A stretch of DNA of 27,688 bases, taken from the NCBI GenBank assembly GCA_015501075.1, contig JADNYJ010000422.1, forward strand, positions 1 through 27,688. The letters run 5' to 3'. This DNA comes from Gymnopilus junonius. Taxonomy: Eukaryota > Basidiomycota > Agaricomycetes > Agaricales > Galerinaceae. The notes below the pieces were generated by a model that was given only the letters and a program-made list of their open reading frames with translations, was not told where the DNA came from and searched no databases. Positions 1 through 10,400 of this stretch are shown here, one piece after another; positions within the stretch are counted from its first letter, which is position 1, and each line of letters begins with the position of its first letter. A program made the position numbers and the translations under genes.

Positions 1-344
1 CAACATGTGTGTTGCACTCCATTGTCTGGATGTTGTCTCAAATTTGGAGTTGGGTCAGATGAGAGAGCAGAGTAGAGAGCATGGATTGATTAATGAACAA
101 TATATGAACTGAGGTACCTAATAATAGTTCTAAGGTTTTTATACTACAGAGGAAACTAAGCAGAGACTGTACATGTACTAGTGAGCAGGCAGACATGTAA
201 GTTATTCTGCACTACTTCAGAGTTGCCTAGCTACATGTAATCTAAGTGTCTACATGTTCTGGGACTTGTAGTACTTTGAGGGGATCATGAGGTCAGAGTT
301 TGTATAGTCAGAGATCGGAGGTGGTTGGAGGTGCATATATAACA
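1..344 (-). mobile_element. Partial LTR (copy A), Ty3/gypsy family, inserted in a HET gene
   Basis: This stretch aligns with 24825-25169 over its whole length with one single-base gap, so it is the same LTR family. The homologous end is TATATAACA at 336-344, the complement of the family's TGTTATATA 5' terminus. The rest of the LTR, about 130 bp, lies beyond the left edge. Immediately after 344 comes coding sequence of a minus-strand HET gene, so this end is an insertion junction. It could be a solo LTR or the 5' LTR of a minus-strand element extending left; the window cannot decide. Nearly every difference from the other copy is CG there and TG or CA here. Confidence 0.85.
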
Positions 345-2409
345 CTAGGTGTGTATTGGCATTTAGAGGCCCTGGCATGGTGTCTTCCAGGATTGATTTA
401 TTGAGTTTGAAAGTGACAGAGGCAGTCCAGAATTGAAGGAAGCCAGAGCCTGGGGAGGGGTTGTAGTTATCCAAGGGAAGTATACAGAGGCTTTGGTCAA
501 TTTGCGAGGAGTGGGTGCTGTTTGGCTGCAGTCAAATGGGAAGCAGGGTTTGATAGACCCTCCATAGAAATTTGTAGGTGGTAGAAGGGTCTGAGTTTTC
601 TGGGAGTATCAACACATATGAATTCCTTGGAATCATGGGCTTTGCATTGGTACCAGATTATCCAAGTCACTGGGGGAGTGCATTAGGTGATTTTGGAAAT
701 TTGGTGATTGTACCAATTCCACATGTTTGGCCAGGACTGTTCCTATCCAACCTGACCAGGACCAGCTCGGTGTACCAGGGCAGCATGTCTGAGGGGCCAA
801 GGAATCCAGAGGAGGAACCAGTCAAAGTAAGCATCTAGGATGCCATGGCATAGGTTTACTTTGAGGCTCCTTTTGAAGTAGCATGTTAATCCACCAAAAG
901 TGTGGTAGATGTCAGAGTTGTAGCTTAATGTGAACCCAGAATAGGATTGGATGAGACCTTCATAGTTTCCTATGTCATTGGTATTATCTGAGTTGGTAGA
1001 CAGGTCAGCTGGGGAGGGCAAATCCTCAAAGAACATGTCTTCATGCCATCCATTGGTTCCTGAGCACTGATAGATGACTTGTCCACCAATAAATATGAGG
1101 TTTGCACTTGGAAAAACTGTTGCTCTTGATAGCTAGACATATTTATCTTGTTAGTGGCTAGTCTGTATTCAGTTGAATAATGCTTACGGCTATGCTCTTG
1201 TGTAATAAGCAGAGTCTCTTATATAGTCTTGGTGCTTCTGCTTGAATCTGAGTCTAAGTCCCAGAAAAATCTCTTCAATTGGTTGAACTGTCCCTCTTGT
1301 GTTAGGATGTAAGCCAGGAAGACCAGCATTAGTGTTGACACCAGTAGTAGCCATGATGGTCAGATGGGCTGCACCATATACCAAGTCCATCTTCTCGATC
1401 GCACTGCTCTTGCTGCCTTGAATGCTTATGTCATCTTGCTCAATGCACAGTGTATCCACCCATAGATAGTGGAAAGTTTAATTCCTGGACACTTGCATCA
1501 CATTGAGAATGGTCAGAGGAATCCTGTCACAGTATTTTGGGTCTAAGAGTGCTCCTGATTCTGCTAGCTGAGCTGCATTTTCTTTCAGGAGTCTGAGAGT
1601 TGTTTTGACATCTATATTACCCCAGATATAGCTAAGGGCAATGTATTTAGGGTCAGGTGGAGCTAGAACGATGCATTTATCAGTGACATCCATGAGACAG
1701 AAGTGTGGAATTTCAATGCTTGGGTCTTCGACTGTGTCACCAAGCATCTTGGATTTATCACAGACTGACCCATGCCAGTTCTTGCAAGCTGTAAGCCAGT
1801 TCCTGACCATTCCAAAGTCAATTTGATCCTTGATAAATCTGGTAAAGAAGGTCTGTTTCAAGGGATCAGGAGTGTCGTTCACAAGTAATGTGATTTCTGG
1901 AAAGAGGTTGAGGTCCTGTGTGTCAAGATAGTGAGCTTCGCCTTTTCATGCATAAGGTCTGAGGATCCGAATCTGAGGGGTTTTGACCCATGGCTTTGCA
2001 AGATCAGGTATAGGGCCATCTGTGTTCCAGCTCATGACTACAGATATGGGTTGTTCATTCTGTGCTGAAGGGAGGCCTGGACCTATAAGGATGTAAGGAC
2101 TAAATAACAAAATGGGCAGTGGGGTTTCTTTCAGATGTCTTTGATGAGTCCAAGCTGGATGTCAGGATCATCTGGCTTCCCTCTGCCTGTAGTGTCAGGA
2201 TCATCTGGGAGGACAATAAATCATCTTGGAGAAAGGTCAAGCACTTTGCAGGTGTCACAAAGGCTATCGCCAGGCTTGCGTAAATCGGGTGGGATTGGGA
2301 GTAATGGGGGAATCTTGACATCGTCATTTGCCATTGAGTTGTGATAGTTGGTACTTCTAGAGGTCAGAGACCTGATATATCCAATGATTTTGCTAAGGAT
2401 TTGACCCAT
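345..2409 (-). pseudogene. HET-domain protein, decayed and truncated by an LTR
   Basis: HET proteins of filamentous fungi act in heterokaryon incompatibility and related cell-death responses. The minus-strand reading starts at ATG 2409. It has an N-terminal region with a DSLCDTCKVLDLSPR stretch, then the HET signature IALSYIWG near 1640, WVDTLCIEQDD near 1450, and DLVYGAAHLTIMATTG near 1370. A C-terminal NLCHGILDAYFDWFLLW region lies near 830, and GFLQFWTASVTFKL near 410 leads straight into the LTR. In-frame stops lie at 2221-2223 and 2131-2133 (TGA), 1946-1948 (TGA), just after the core near 1480 (TAA) and near 1180 (TAG, where a Trp is expected). The frame also changes near 2085 and near 1120. 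It cannot make a full protein. Most nonsense codons fit C-to-T or G-to-A transitions. Confidence 0.85.
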
Positions 2410-3298
2410 GCCAAGTTCTCACCCAGAGTAAAGATGATGGTGGGGAACATTTCGACTGTCACCCAGTTATAGATTAAGAGAGGATGGTATAAATGAGGCG
2501 ATAAGACAATAACATGCTCAAAATGCACGCAAAGAAGTTCCTCACTGCTTCAGGCCTTCATAATGGCATGAGATCTAGATATTTGTGAAGGACAGAATAG
2601 AATGTCAAATCAAGGGGGTTCAGGAAATAGAATCCCAGACCGGGGGTTGGGTAGGTAGCCCGGCCTAGGCCGGCTTAAAATTTTTTTGGAACACCTCCCA
2701 AATCGGCCTCAAAATGGCTTTTAGATGAGCTTAGAGCCTTTAACATGCATCTACGAGACTCTCAGATGTTTAGAATAGCCATAGTCCTTGTAAAAATATT
2801 GATTAATGTGCAAAAGATTGAAGTTTATCTAATCAGTAGCAGTGATCAGCCCCAGACCGTCACGACTGCTCCCGACACCCTTTCATTGCCAATCTACATG
2901 GAGAGTAGCTCAAATCAAGAGGTAAGACCAGGAATCTATGTTTATATCATACTAATAACACATTAGGGAGCCACACTCGACTCTGATGGGTATGCAGTTT
3001 GTGGACCTAAGACAGACATAGCACCACGCAACTGGATTTGCGATGTTTGCGCGCCGGAGACAAGGAGAGCGGCCAAGCGCTTGCGCAAATGATGTCATAT
3101 TTCTATATATAGACCCGTGCCTGATTACATAGGTAGATAGCCCAGGCTTAGGTGGCCTTAAAAAAAAATTCGACCCCGGGTATTTTTTTATTTTTCCAGA
3201 ACCCCCTTGTGTCAAATTGTCAATGCGTTGGCTAATTTTAGATGTTGAATTTACATATGTGATGATATCGGAGTCTGAAATTGAACGCGTCTCATTGC
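2288..3298. repeat. Duplicated divergent promoter block, copy 1 (HET side to P-loop gene side)
   Basis: From GTGGGATTGGGAGTAATGG at about 2289 to GCGTCTCATT at about 3297 this block matches 6995-7420, apart from a 607-bp insertion at 2604-3210 (a transposon plus one target duplication). Its left part is the first codons and upstream region of the HET pseudogene. Its right part is the upstream region of the P-loop gene at 3333. Many differences from copy 2 are CG there and TG or CA here, for example GATGTTGAATTT against GATGTCGAATTT and GAGTCTGAAATT against GAGTCCGAAATT. Confidence 0.8.
2611..3209. mobile_element. Non-autonomous hAT-type element (MITE), 599 bp
   Basis: The ends are inverted: CAAGGGGGTTCAGGAAA at 2611-2627 against the complement of TTTTTCCAGAACCCCCTTG at 3191-3209. 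It is flanked by a perfect 8-bp direct repeat, TGTCAAAT, at 2603-2610 and 3210-3217. Eight-bp target duplications are typical of the hAT superfamily. A subterminal motif (GCCCGGCCTAGGCCGGCTTA near 2660, GCCCAGGCTTAGGTGGCCTTA near 3138) recurs near both ends. No transposase is encoded. The second copy of the surrounding block (6995-7420) lacks it and acts as an empty-site control. Confidence 0.88.
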
Positions 3299-3332
3299 AT
3301 GTGACGACGGTGAACCTTCATTCAGTGCCACC

Positions 3333-6300
3333 ATGAGCTCAACTGATTTCTTATCTAAAAATTTCTCTCATATGTCTGTGGGGGATCCACCCCATCAGTC
3401 CAATCTACTGCCTCAAGTGACACATGATACACTCACCGACGAACAGCACAATTCCCTCGATAAACAGATCACGAAGACTTTTAAGCATGCCAAGCAGATG
3501 AATTCGGAACCCGATTTGGATTCACTCCTTTCTACTATCACTCTTGGAGACAAGAGACTCAAAACTCTTGACCTAATTGATGCTGGAAAGCTATTGGCAA
3601 AAGAACCGTCCATCGAAAATCTGTTACGCAAGGCATGGAAAGAATCCTCATTCAAACAAGTGCGACAGTTAGGTGCGCTTTCTGTGTTATACAACCTTTT
3701 TTTGTGTTGTTGATCATCGTCGAAGCAATCCTTAAGAGGCCTGACGAGCCAGAAGTTCGTAAGTGGCTCTTCGCACTCTTTTCATTGGGATTGGTGATCG
3801 AAGTTTACTGCTAGCAAAGAGGAGTCAAAGACCATCCGAGGACCGAAAACCAACCAGTGCGTATTTAATACACTTGTTGTAGTTATTCATGACGGCTTAT
3901 TCTATGGACTCAATTCCGTAGATGAAGGTATCTATTTTCCACTTTTTGTTTGCTTATCTAACCTATTTTCTGAAGTCCTCGAATCCGCTTGGCATGATAA
4001 TTACGTGGGAGAGAATCATAAACTGTTACTCGACAATATCAATGCAATCCAAGGCGGGGGCCAGCCTTATTCCAATCAAATCGCCATTGTTCAGAGCTCC
4101 GGTACTGGAAAATCTCGTATGGTCCATGAGCAAGCAAAAATCGTCTTCACCATCCCGTTTAATTTACGAGAGTCGATTGAGGATAAAGGTTCTTGCTTTT
4201 CTTTAATAATTTTTTGAAGTGCACTTCTGAAGTATGAGTCAGGCTTGGCCTTCCCACCTCCCGACGAGGATGTCCGCGCCTACCTCGTCGGAGCTGCTGT
4301 ATCAAATGGATCCCACGTCCTGAAAGCCAAGTACCTCAAGTTTTTCGCTAGTTTGTTTACGAAAGTCAACGGCGAGCTGGATGCTGCAAGAGTATCAATT
4401 AGAAGCAAATCTGCTGAGGAATTAGCCAAGTTGTGGGCAAATCGGCTGCAAAACATCCGGACAAATTTATATAGAGCGGCGATTGTCGATGCAACGAAGA
4501 CTACGGAGGTGCGTGTATATGAAGAGGGCAAAGAATATCATAGTCATCATTGTTCCGGCAGATACTACCCGACATTCAAAAGCAGCATGATAAACTACTC
4601 GCGGAACGTCGATCGCAATCTGGAAACTCCTCGAACCCCGATGACACCCATGGCTACTTGATGGAGTTTGCCGCGGCGAAATCTGCAAAAACCGCGCTCG
4701 AAAAACTCATTATGAATCTGGAGAGCATTGACCCGAAGAGTCAGGGTATCAAAGTTATAGTTTACTTTGACGAAGCACACTCTCTCACGAAAGAGACGCC
4801 CCGAACCGGTGACGGAAAAACACTCTACGATTATCTATGCTCATGTCTCAACGAATTTTTGGGCCTTCCGATGTTCGCTATATTTCTATCGACAAATTCT
4901 AGCTTAGCCAGTTCGCTGCCCCACCGGCATTTGCTAAATCCGCTCGAATTCGCGAGGGAGCTGCCGTAACACATGCACCGATTACTGAAACACCCTTTGA
5001 CTGTTATCCCGATTTCAAGGTCAAGCCAGGCGAGTTGACGGTCAAAGACATCAGCGAAATTAAATTCATGGCGAAATTTGGGAGGCCGCTGTGAGTATTG
5101 CTTGGCTGTTCTATTTTCTTTTTTCAACATTTTGACAATGTGTTGCGATAGATTTTGGACGTTCTTACGAGGAGCCGGGGTGAAAGTTGACAAGTTCACA
5201 GAAAGGGCTTTGGAATTGGCGCGCGCGAAGCTTATCTGTTATAACAACATCGATAACATCGATGCTAACATCGCCGATATGCCAAGAGCTGCACTGATGG
5301 CCGTTCTGGACGTCCAGTACTCGCTAGACTTTGAACCGCGTCGTGAAAAAGTGCAAATGCAAGAGGCTGGTCTAGTTGAGAGTCACATGCGAGTGGCATA
5401 TTCTATCCCTTCTCACCGCGAGTACTTGCGGTCTGGATACCCTTCCGAACCCTTATCGCTGAAGCCGCTGCTGAGCAGCTCTGGACGTGGAGAGGAAAGA
5501 ACCTTTCGTAGCAGTCGAAAAGCTTACTGATATCCTCGATACTGGGTTGCTTGACCGTGGAGAACTTGGGGAGCTTACTGGACGTCAAATTCTACTTGAT
5601 GCTTACCACCGGGCTGTTGAGGAGGAGCAGAAGAAGCCACCAACTGCTGATACCACAAAAGTAAAACCTCCGAATTTCAGCTCTGGCTGTCACTTGATAA
5701 CCTTTATCAAGATGTTGTTCACCGACGGCTATGCGCAGGATGTTCTTGACTGCACCCCAGATCTTAACAAAGGAGGCAAGTTTAAAGACGCATTCAAGGA
5801 CGCTATCATTTGTTTCACGCACTTTGGAAAAATGGCAGACAACACCGGCGTAACTTCCGCTGCTACTTGGGTAGCTTTTATCCGTCATATGGCGATCATG
5901 TGTCGCAACGGTCAAGACTCTGTTGACTGTATTATACCTGTCCTCTTGCAGGGCATGCTAAAGTGTGTGAGCATGTCATAACTGCCGTGTTTGTTCAGTT
6001 CAAGCGACGTGTAACAGCCGGTTCTACGACTGAACTCTTGATTGATCAAGCCAGATTGAATTTCTTTCCGAAAATTTTAAAGAATTGTGATCATGGGTCA
6101 AACATCGCTCCTTACCGGCCATACCTTTGCTTGGCTATGGAGCTAGGAGTACAACCTCCACTTCCTGAGACAGCCAAGACTCCCACTACATTTCGGCCAA
6201 AGGAACAAACAGGCCGCCCTCAAACTCCCCCGCCTAAAGCAAGTTCTGATATTACTGGGACACCTTCCAGAGTGGTCGCCCGTAAAGGTGGCCAAAAACA

Positions 6301-6613
6301 CCACCCCAGCGAAGGGCATACCAGATACAGCGTCTTCGCATATGGTTGCTCCCCAACAGTTTATAAAGGCATTACCAATGATCACGCCAGGAATATGTAT
6401 GCACATCTTCTAAGCATACGGAACTTCCTTGGAGAGCATCCGCGTAAAGATGCGAAATCAGTCAAAGCAGTGCGGCGAATGAAGCCATTTTGGACTGGTG
6501 GTGAGGATTCTTATCACTGGGTTGAACATGATGATGTCCTCCATAACCCTATTCCTGTTGTAAAGCCAGGGCTTGAGGTTGGGAAACAAGTGGACGACGT
6601 GACTGATACTTGA
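3333..6613 (+). CDS. P-loop NTPase-like protein of an Agaricomycete hypothetical family, frame-disrupted
   Basis: I read six exons: 3333-3672, 3726-3927, 3976-4188, 4243-4508, 4544-5090 and 5152-6613. A Walker A-like QSSGTGKSRMVHEQAK lies near 4090-4140. A Walker B-like IKVIVYFDEAH lies near 4750-4785, followed by FLSTNS near 4885 (sensor-like). Downstream conserved-looking stretches are APITETPFDC, FGRP|FWTFLRGAG across the 5091-5151 intron, and VAYSIPSHREYLRSGYPSEP near 5395-5450. The C-terminal part (TRYSVFAYGCSPTVY, WTGGEDSYHW) is open to the stop at 6611-6613. I recall similar long P-loop proteins as repeated hypothetical proteins in mushroom genomes; their function is unknown. The frame breaks near 4910, 5452, 5498 and 5952, each fitting a single lost base, mostly in a homopolymer. 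Exon 2 is not fully open (TAG near 3814). This is either a pseudogene or a consensus problem. The 35-nt intron at 4509-4543 is unusually short. Confidence 0.65.
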
Positions 6614-6994
6614 ATATGCGAATGCTGATACTGGGTGAAGTCTTTTTTTTGATTTGTAGTGTTTGTACATAGTAGATAGGGTTGGTAGGGCTGTTGGGGC
6701 ATGTACAGTAGGGCTGGTTGAGTAAGGTACGGGAGGACCACAGGAAGTCAAGCTGTGATCCGTCAAACTGACAGTCCCAAAAAGGGGGAAGCGTTAATTC
6801 TGCCTTGTACATGTAACTCTTTATATCCTATTCAGAATTCTTGATATTGTTTCATTTCTATTTTTCCAGATTACCTGTTCTCCCTGGTGCCTGCACCATC
6901 TCTGCGCATCTGCTGACCATTTGGGTTCAGAATGCGAGAATATCACAGAGCATTCCAACAAGAAGCGGAAGCTTGTCAGTCGGTACTAAGCAGT
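6614..6994. other. 3' flank of the P-loop gene, no gene seen
   Basis: Short overlapping frames exist on both strands between 6615 and 6812, but they have low-complexity composition and resemble nothing I recognise. I see no gene, repeat or RNA here. Confidence 0.5.
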
Positions 6995-7116
6995 GGTGGG
7001 ATTGGGAGTAATGGGGGAATTCTGACGTCGCCGTTTGCCATTGAGTTGCGATAGTCGGTGTTTCTAGAGGTCAAAGACTTGATATATACGACGATTTTGC
7101 TTAGGATTTGACCCTT
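6995..7116 (-). pseudogene. 5' remnant of a second HET-type gene, start codon lost
   Basis: The minus strand from 7116 encodes about 40 codons matching the first codons of the HET pseudogene at 2409, including GQILSKI, SLTSRN and RIPPLLPIPP. The position equivalent to ATG reads AAG. Homology stops at 6995, inside the sequence coding for the N-terminal region, and the rest of the gene is missing. It lies head-to-head with SMC1. Confidence 0.7.
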
Positions 7117-7420
7117 GCCAAATTCTCACACCCAGAGAAAGGCGATGGTCTCCAGAGTGGACGACATTTCAATTTTCGACTGTCATCCTTTTATGGAGCT
7201 CGAACAGGCATAGAGTAAGTATAAATGAGGCGATAAGCCGATAACATGCTCAATGCGCGTGCAAAGAACTGCCTCACTGCCTCAGGCCTTCATAGGATAT
7301 ACATTTGTGAAGAACAGAGAAGAGGTGTGGCTAATTTTAGATGTCGAATTTGAATGGCACACGTGATGTTATCGGAGTCCGAAATTGCCATCCAGCTCTG
7401 AGCTGAGCGCGTCTCATTTT
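6995..7420. repeat. Duplicated divergent promoter block, copy 2 (HET remnant to SMC1)
   Basis: This is the MITE-free partner of 2288-3298. It runs from GTGGGATTGGGAGTAATGG to GCGTCTCATTTT just upstream of the SMC1 start at 7469. It has more intact CpG sites than copy 1. Because SMC1 is single-copy and conserved in fungi, this is probably the original location and copy 1 the derived one; that direction is inferred. Confidence 0.8.
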
Positions 7421-7468
7421 GCAGAGTTCACAAAGCGCGTCTTCGTTTCGACGCGCTATACCCTCGCG

Positions 7469-10400
7469 ATGCCTCTCGTGCGCATAGAGTTATGCGACTT
7501 CAAGTCCTACAGGTAAGCATTTCTCCGAGAGTGTCTAAGAAATTATCAAGCTCACTGCCACTTTAGAGGACGACAAACCATAGGTCCTTTCATGAACTTC
7601 ACCTCTATCGTTGGTCCAAATGGTGCTGGGAAATCTAATCTAATGGACGCCATTTCTTTTGTTCTGGGCGTCAAGAGCGCCCAGCTGCGTAGTTCACAGC
7701 TGAAAGACTTGGTATATCGCGGAAGAAGACTGGCTCGGGATAATGCCGAGGACGGGTCGGCAGCTGGTGGTTCGGATAATGAGCAGGAGAAAGGAGAGGG
7801 TACGGCCAAGAAGGCTTGGGTTATGGCTGTATACCTCGATGAAGAGAAGAAGGAATGGACTTTTCAGCGGACGTGAGTGTCCTATTTGTTTTCAGAACTA
7901 TCCAGAAGAACGCGCTCCAATTAATTTCTACATTTCCCTAGAATATCAACCACTGGTGCATCGGAATACAAGTTGAATGGCAAAGTGGTCACGTACACTG
8001 CCTACAACGCACTCTAATTACGCATAATATCCTCGTCAAAGCCAAGAATTTCCTTGTGTTCCAAGGAGATGTCGAAGCCGTCGCATCGCAATCACCCAGA
8101 GAACTTTCGCGTCTCATTGAACAGATCAGTGGCTCTCTGGAGTTGGCTGCGGAATATGACAAGGCAAAGGAAGCCCAGGAACGAGCGACAGAGAATGCTA
8201 CATTCAACTTCACCAAGCGAAGAGGAATTGCGGGCGAGATCAAACAGTACAAGGAACAAAAATCTGAAGCGGATCGGTTTGATGCTTTATGTCAAGAACG
8301 GGTAAGCACACGGGGTCGCTGACTCCTTCATATCTCATCCGCCCTTCAGGACCAACTCATCTTGGACCGCCTTCTCACAAAATTATACCATATCGACCTC
8401 GGCATCGAAGACAACACAAGAGCCATCGTGAAGAAAAATAAGGAGTTGGCGGGTTTACGACAGGAGCAGAAGGAACACGATAAGGAATTAGATGCTGCTC
8501 GAGCTGACCAGGCAAAAGCGAGGACCGCCGTCATGCAGAAGGAGAAGAACATCAAGAAAGCGGATAAGGCTTTGGAAGCCAAGGCATGTTGTGTTCCTGT
8601 TTCCTTCCCATTGTCGACGATTGCTCATAGTCAAGAAGAAACCTGAACTCGTAGCAACCGAAGCCCAAATTACACATGCTACACGCAAGATGAACAACGC
8701 TGAGAAGAGTAAGGACGAACTTGTGAAAAACAAGAAGCAGCTCGAGGTAAAGGTCAATGCTTTGCAACAAGAGTTAGTTACAGTGAGGAAAGCAGCTCAA
8801 AAAGCGCAAGGTTGGAATATTTTATCTATCTTTTGATCTTCGTCTGATATATCTTCTAGAGGAACAGCGAAAGGCATCACAGCATAATGTTGCTCTGAGC
8901 GAAGATAACTTAGAGGAATATCGCAACCTGTAAGTTAATTCTGCCTTTCCATTGCAGAGATGCCTTAATCTCACCAAAATTCTTTAGGAAAGCATCGTCT
9001 AGCGTCCTCGCCGTCGACGAACGTCAGTCCCTAGAATCTCTCACTCGTGAAGAGAAGACAGCTGCAAGGGCTCTAGCACAGCTATCTGAGAAGGAACAAG
9101 GTTTCAAGGAGAAGAAAGCACAGCGGTCAGAGGAGCTCAGTTCTTTGAATGAGAAGAGGCAAGAGGTTAGTTTCACCCTCTTCATATCCCAAGCTATTTT
9201 CTGAACTTTAGTTTTTATTCAGCTAGAGGAGAAGATCGATTCTCTTCAGACTGAACTGGCACATGTACGTCAGGAGCTCGACAACCAGCAATCCGAAAGA
9301 GCTCGGATAACGTGAGTTCCTTACTTATATGATCAACGCCACCTCATATATCCCTCTAGGAAACTCCAGTTAGAAGCAGATGAAAAGTTGCAAAATATAT
9401 ATCAACAGCTTCTGCAAGCTGGCGTCGACAGGCACGAATCAGAGAAAGAAGCCAAGTTCAAAGAGACACTAGCAAGTCTGCAACGATTGTTCCCAGGTAC
9501 CTATTTCCCCTCTTCTTTCTTTCTATTCTGACCATGATCTCAACACTATATGCCCAGGCGTCCGTGGCCGCATCATCGACCTGTGCAAACCCAGCGCTAG
9601 AAAATACACCACTGCCATATCCGTCATTCTGGGCCGAAACGCCGACGCCATAGTAGTAGACGAAGAGAAAACCGCCATCGACTGTATCGAATACATGCGC
9701 ACGCAACGCGCGGGCCAAGCTACTTTCATACCTCTGGATACCATCCAGGTGAAGCCTGTGAATGATAAGTTCAGGTCGTTCACCAAGGGCGCGAGGTTGG
9801 CGGTTGATTTGGTGCAGTATGAACCTGCGGTGGAGAGAGCTATTCATCACGCGTGTGGGAATGCGTTAGTGTGTGATACGATGGAAATTGCAGGTATGTT
9901 TGTTATGAAAAGGGCAGGAGGTTAAGGTGGGTATTTTGTTTACTTTTCTTTTGGAACGATGGGTGGTTGAGATTGTTCTTTGTCTAGCTGTCACTTTGGA
10001 GGGTACGATCATACACAAGAGTGGCCTGATCACTGGTGGTCGAAGTACACATAACAGTGATAAAAAATGGGACGAGAAGGACGTGCAAGGTCAGTCTTTC
10101 GAGACTCTAGATGCTTTGTACTTCGTTGACACATCCTTTTTGATTAAACAGGCTTGGATTCGTGTCCGAGATACCCTTCTTGCGGAACAGCGAGAGCTGA
10201 GCAAGCAGAAGCCTCGTGGCAAGACAGATGAGGCCCTTGTCAACGACATCACCCGGTTAGAGGCCAATATCACGGTTGCTAAAGATGACTTGGTATGTCG
10301 TCTATGTCTTTTCTTTATTGACTTTCTTCTTAGTCGTCTTAACAAAAATTTCAGAGAGGCCTGCAAACTCCGCCTTACGGGCATCAAAGACGAGTTAAAA

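Noticed and set aside
2745..2966. 73-codon frame inside the 599-bp MITE
   Set aside because: It is too short, has no transposase motif and is AT-rich. The element is classed as non-autonomous.
9894..9987. One long intron from 9894 to 9987 in SMC1
   Set aside because: It keeps the frame, but it would remove the family-conserved stretch [12 protein letters not shown] that is still readable there. A lost base plus a shorter intron is more likely.
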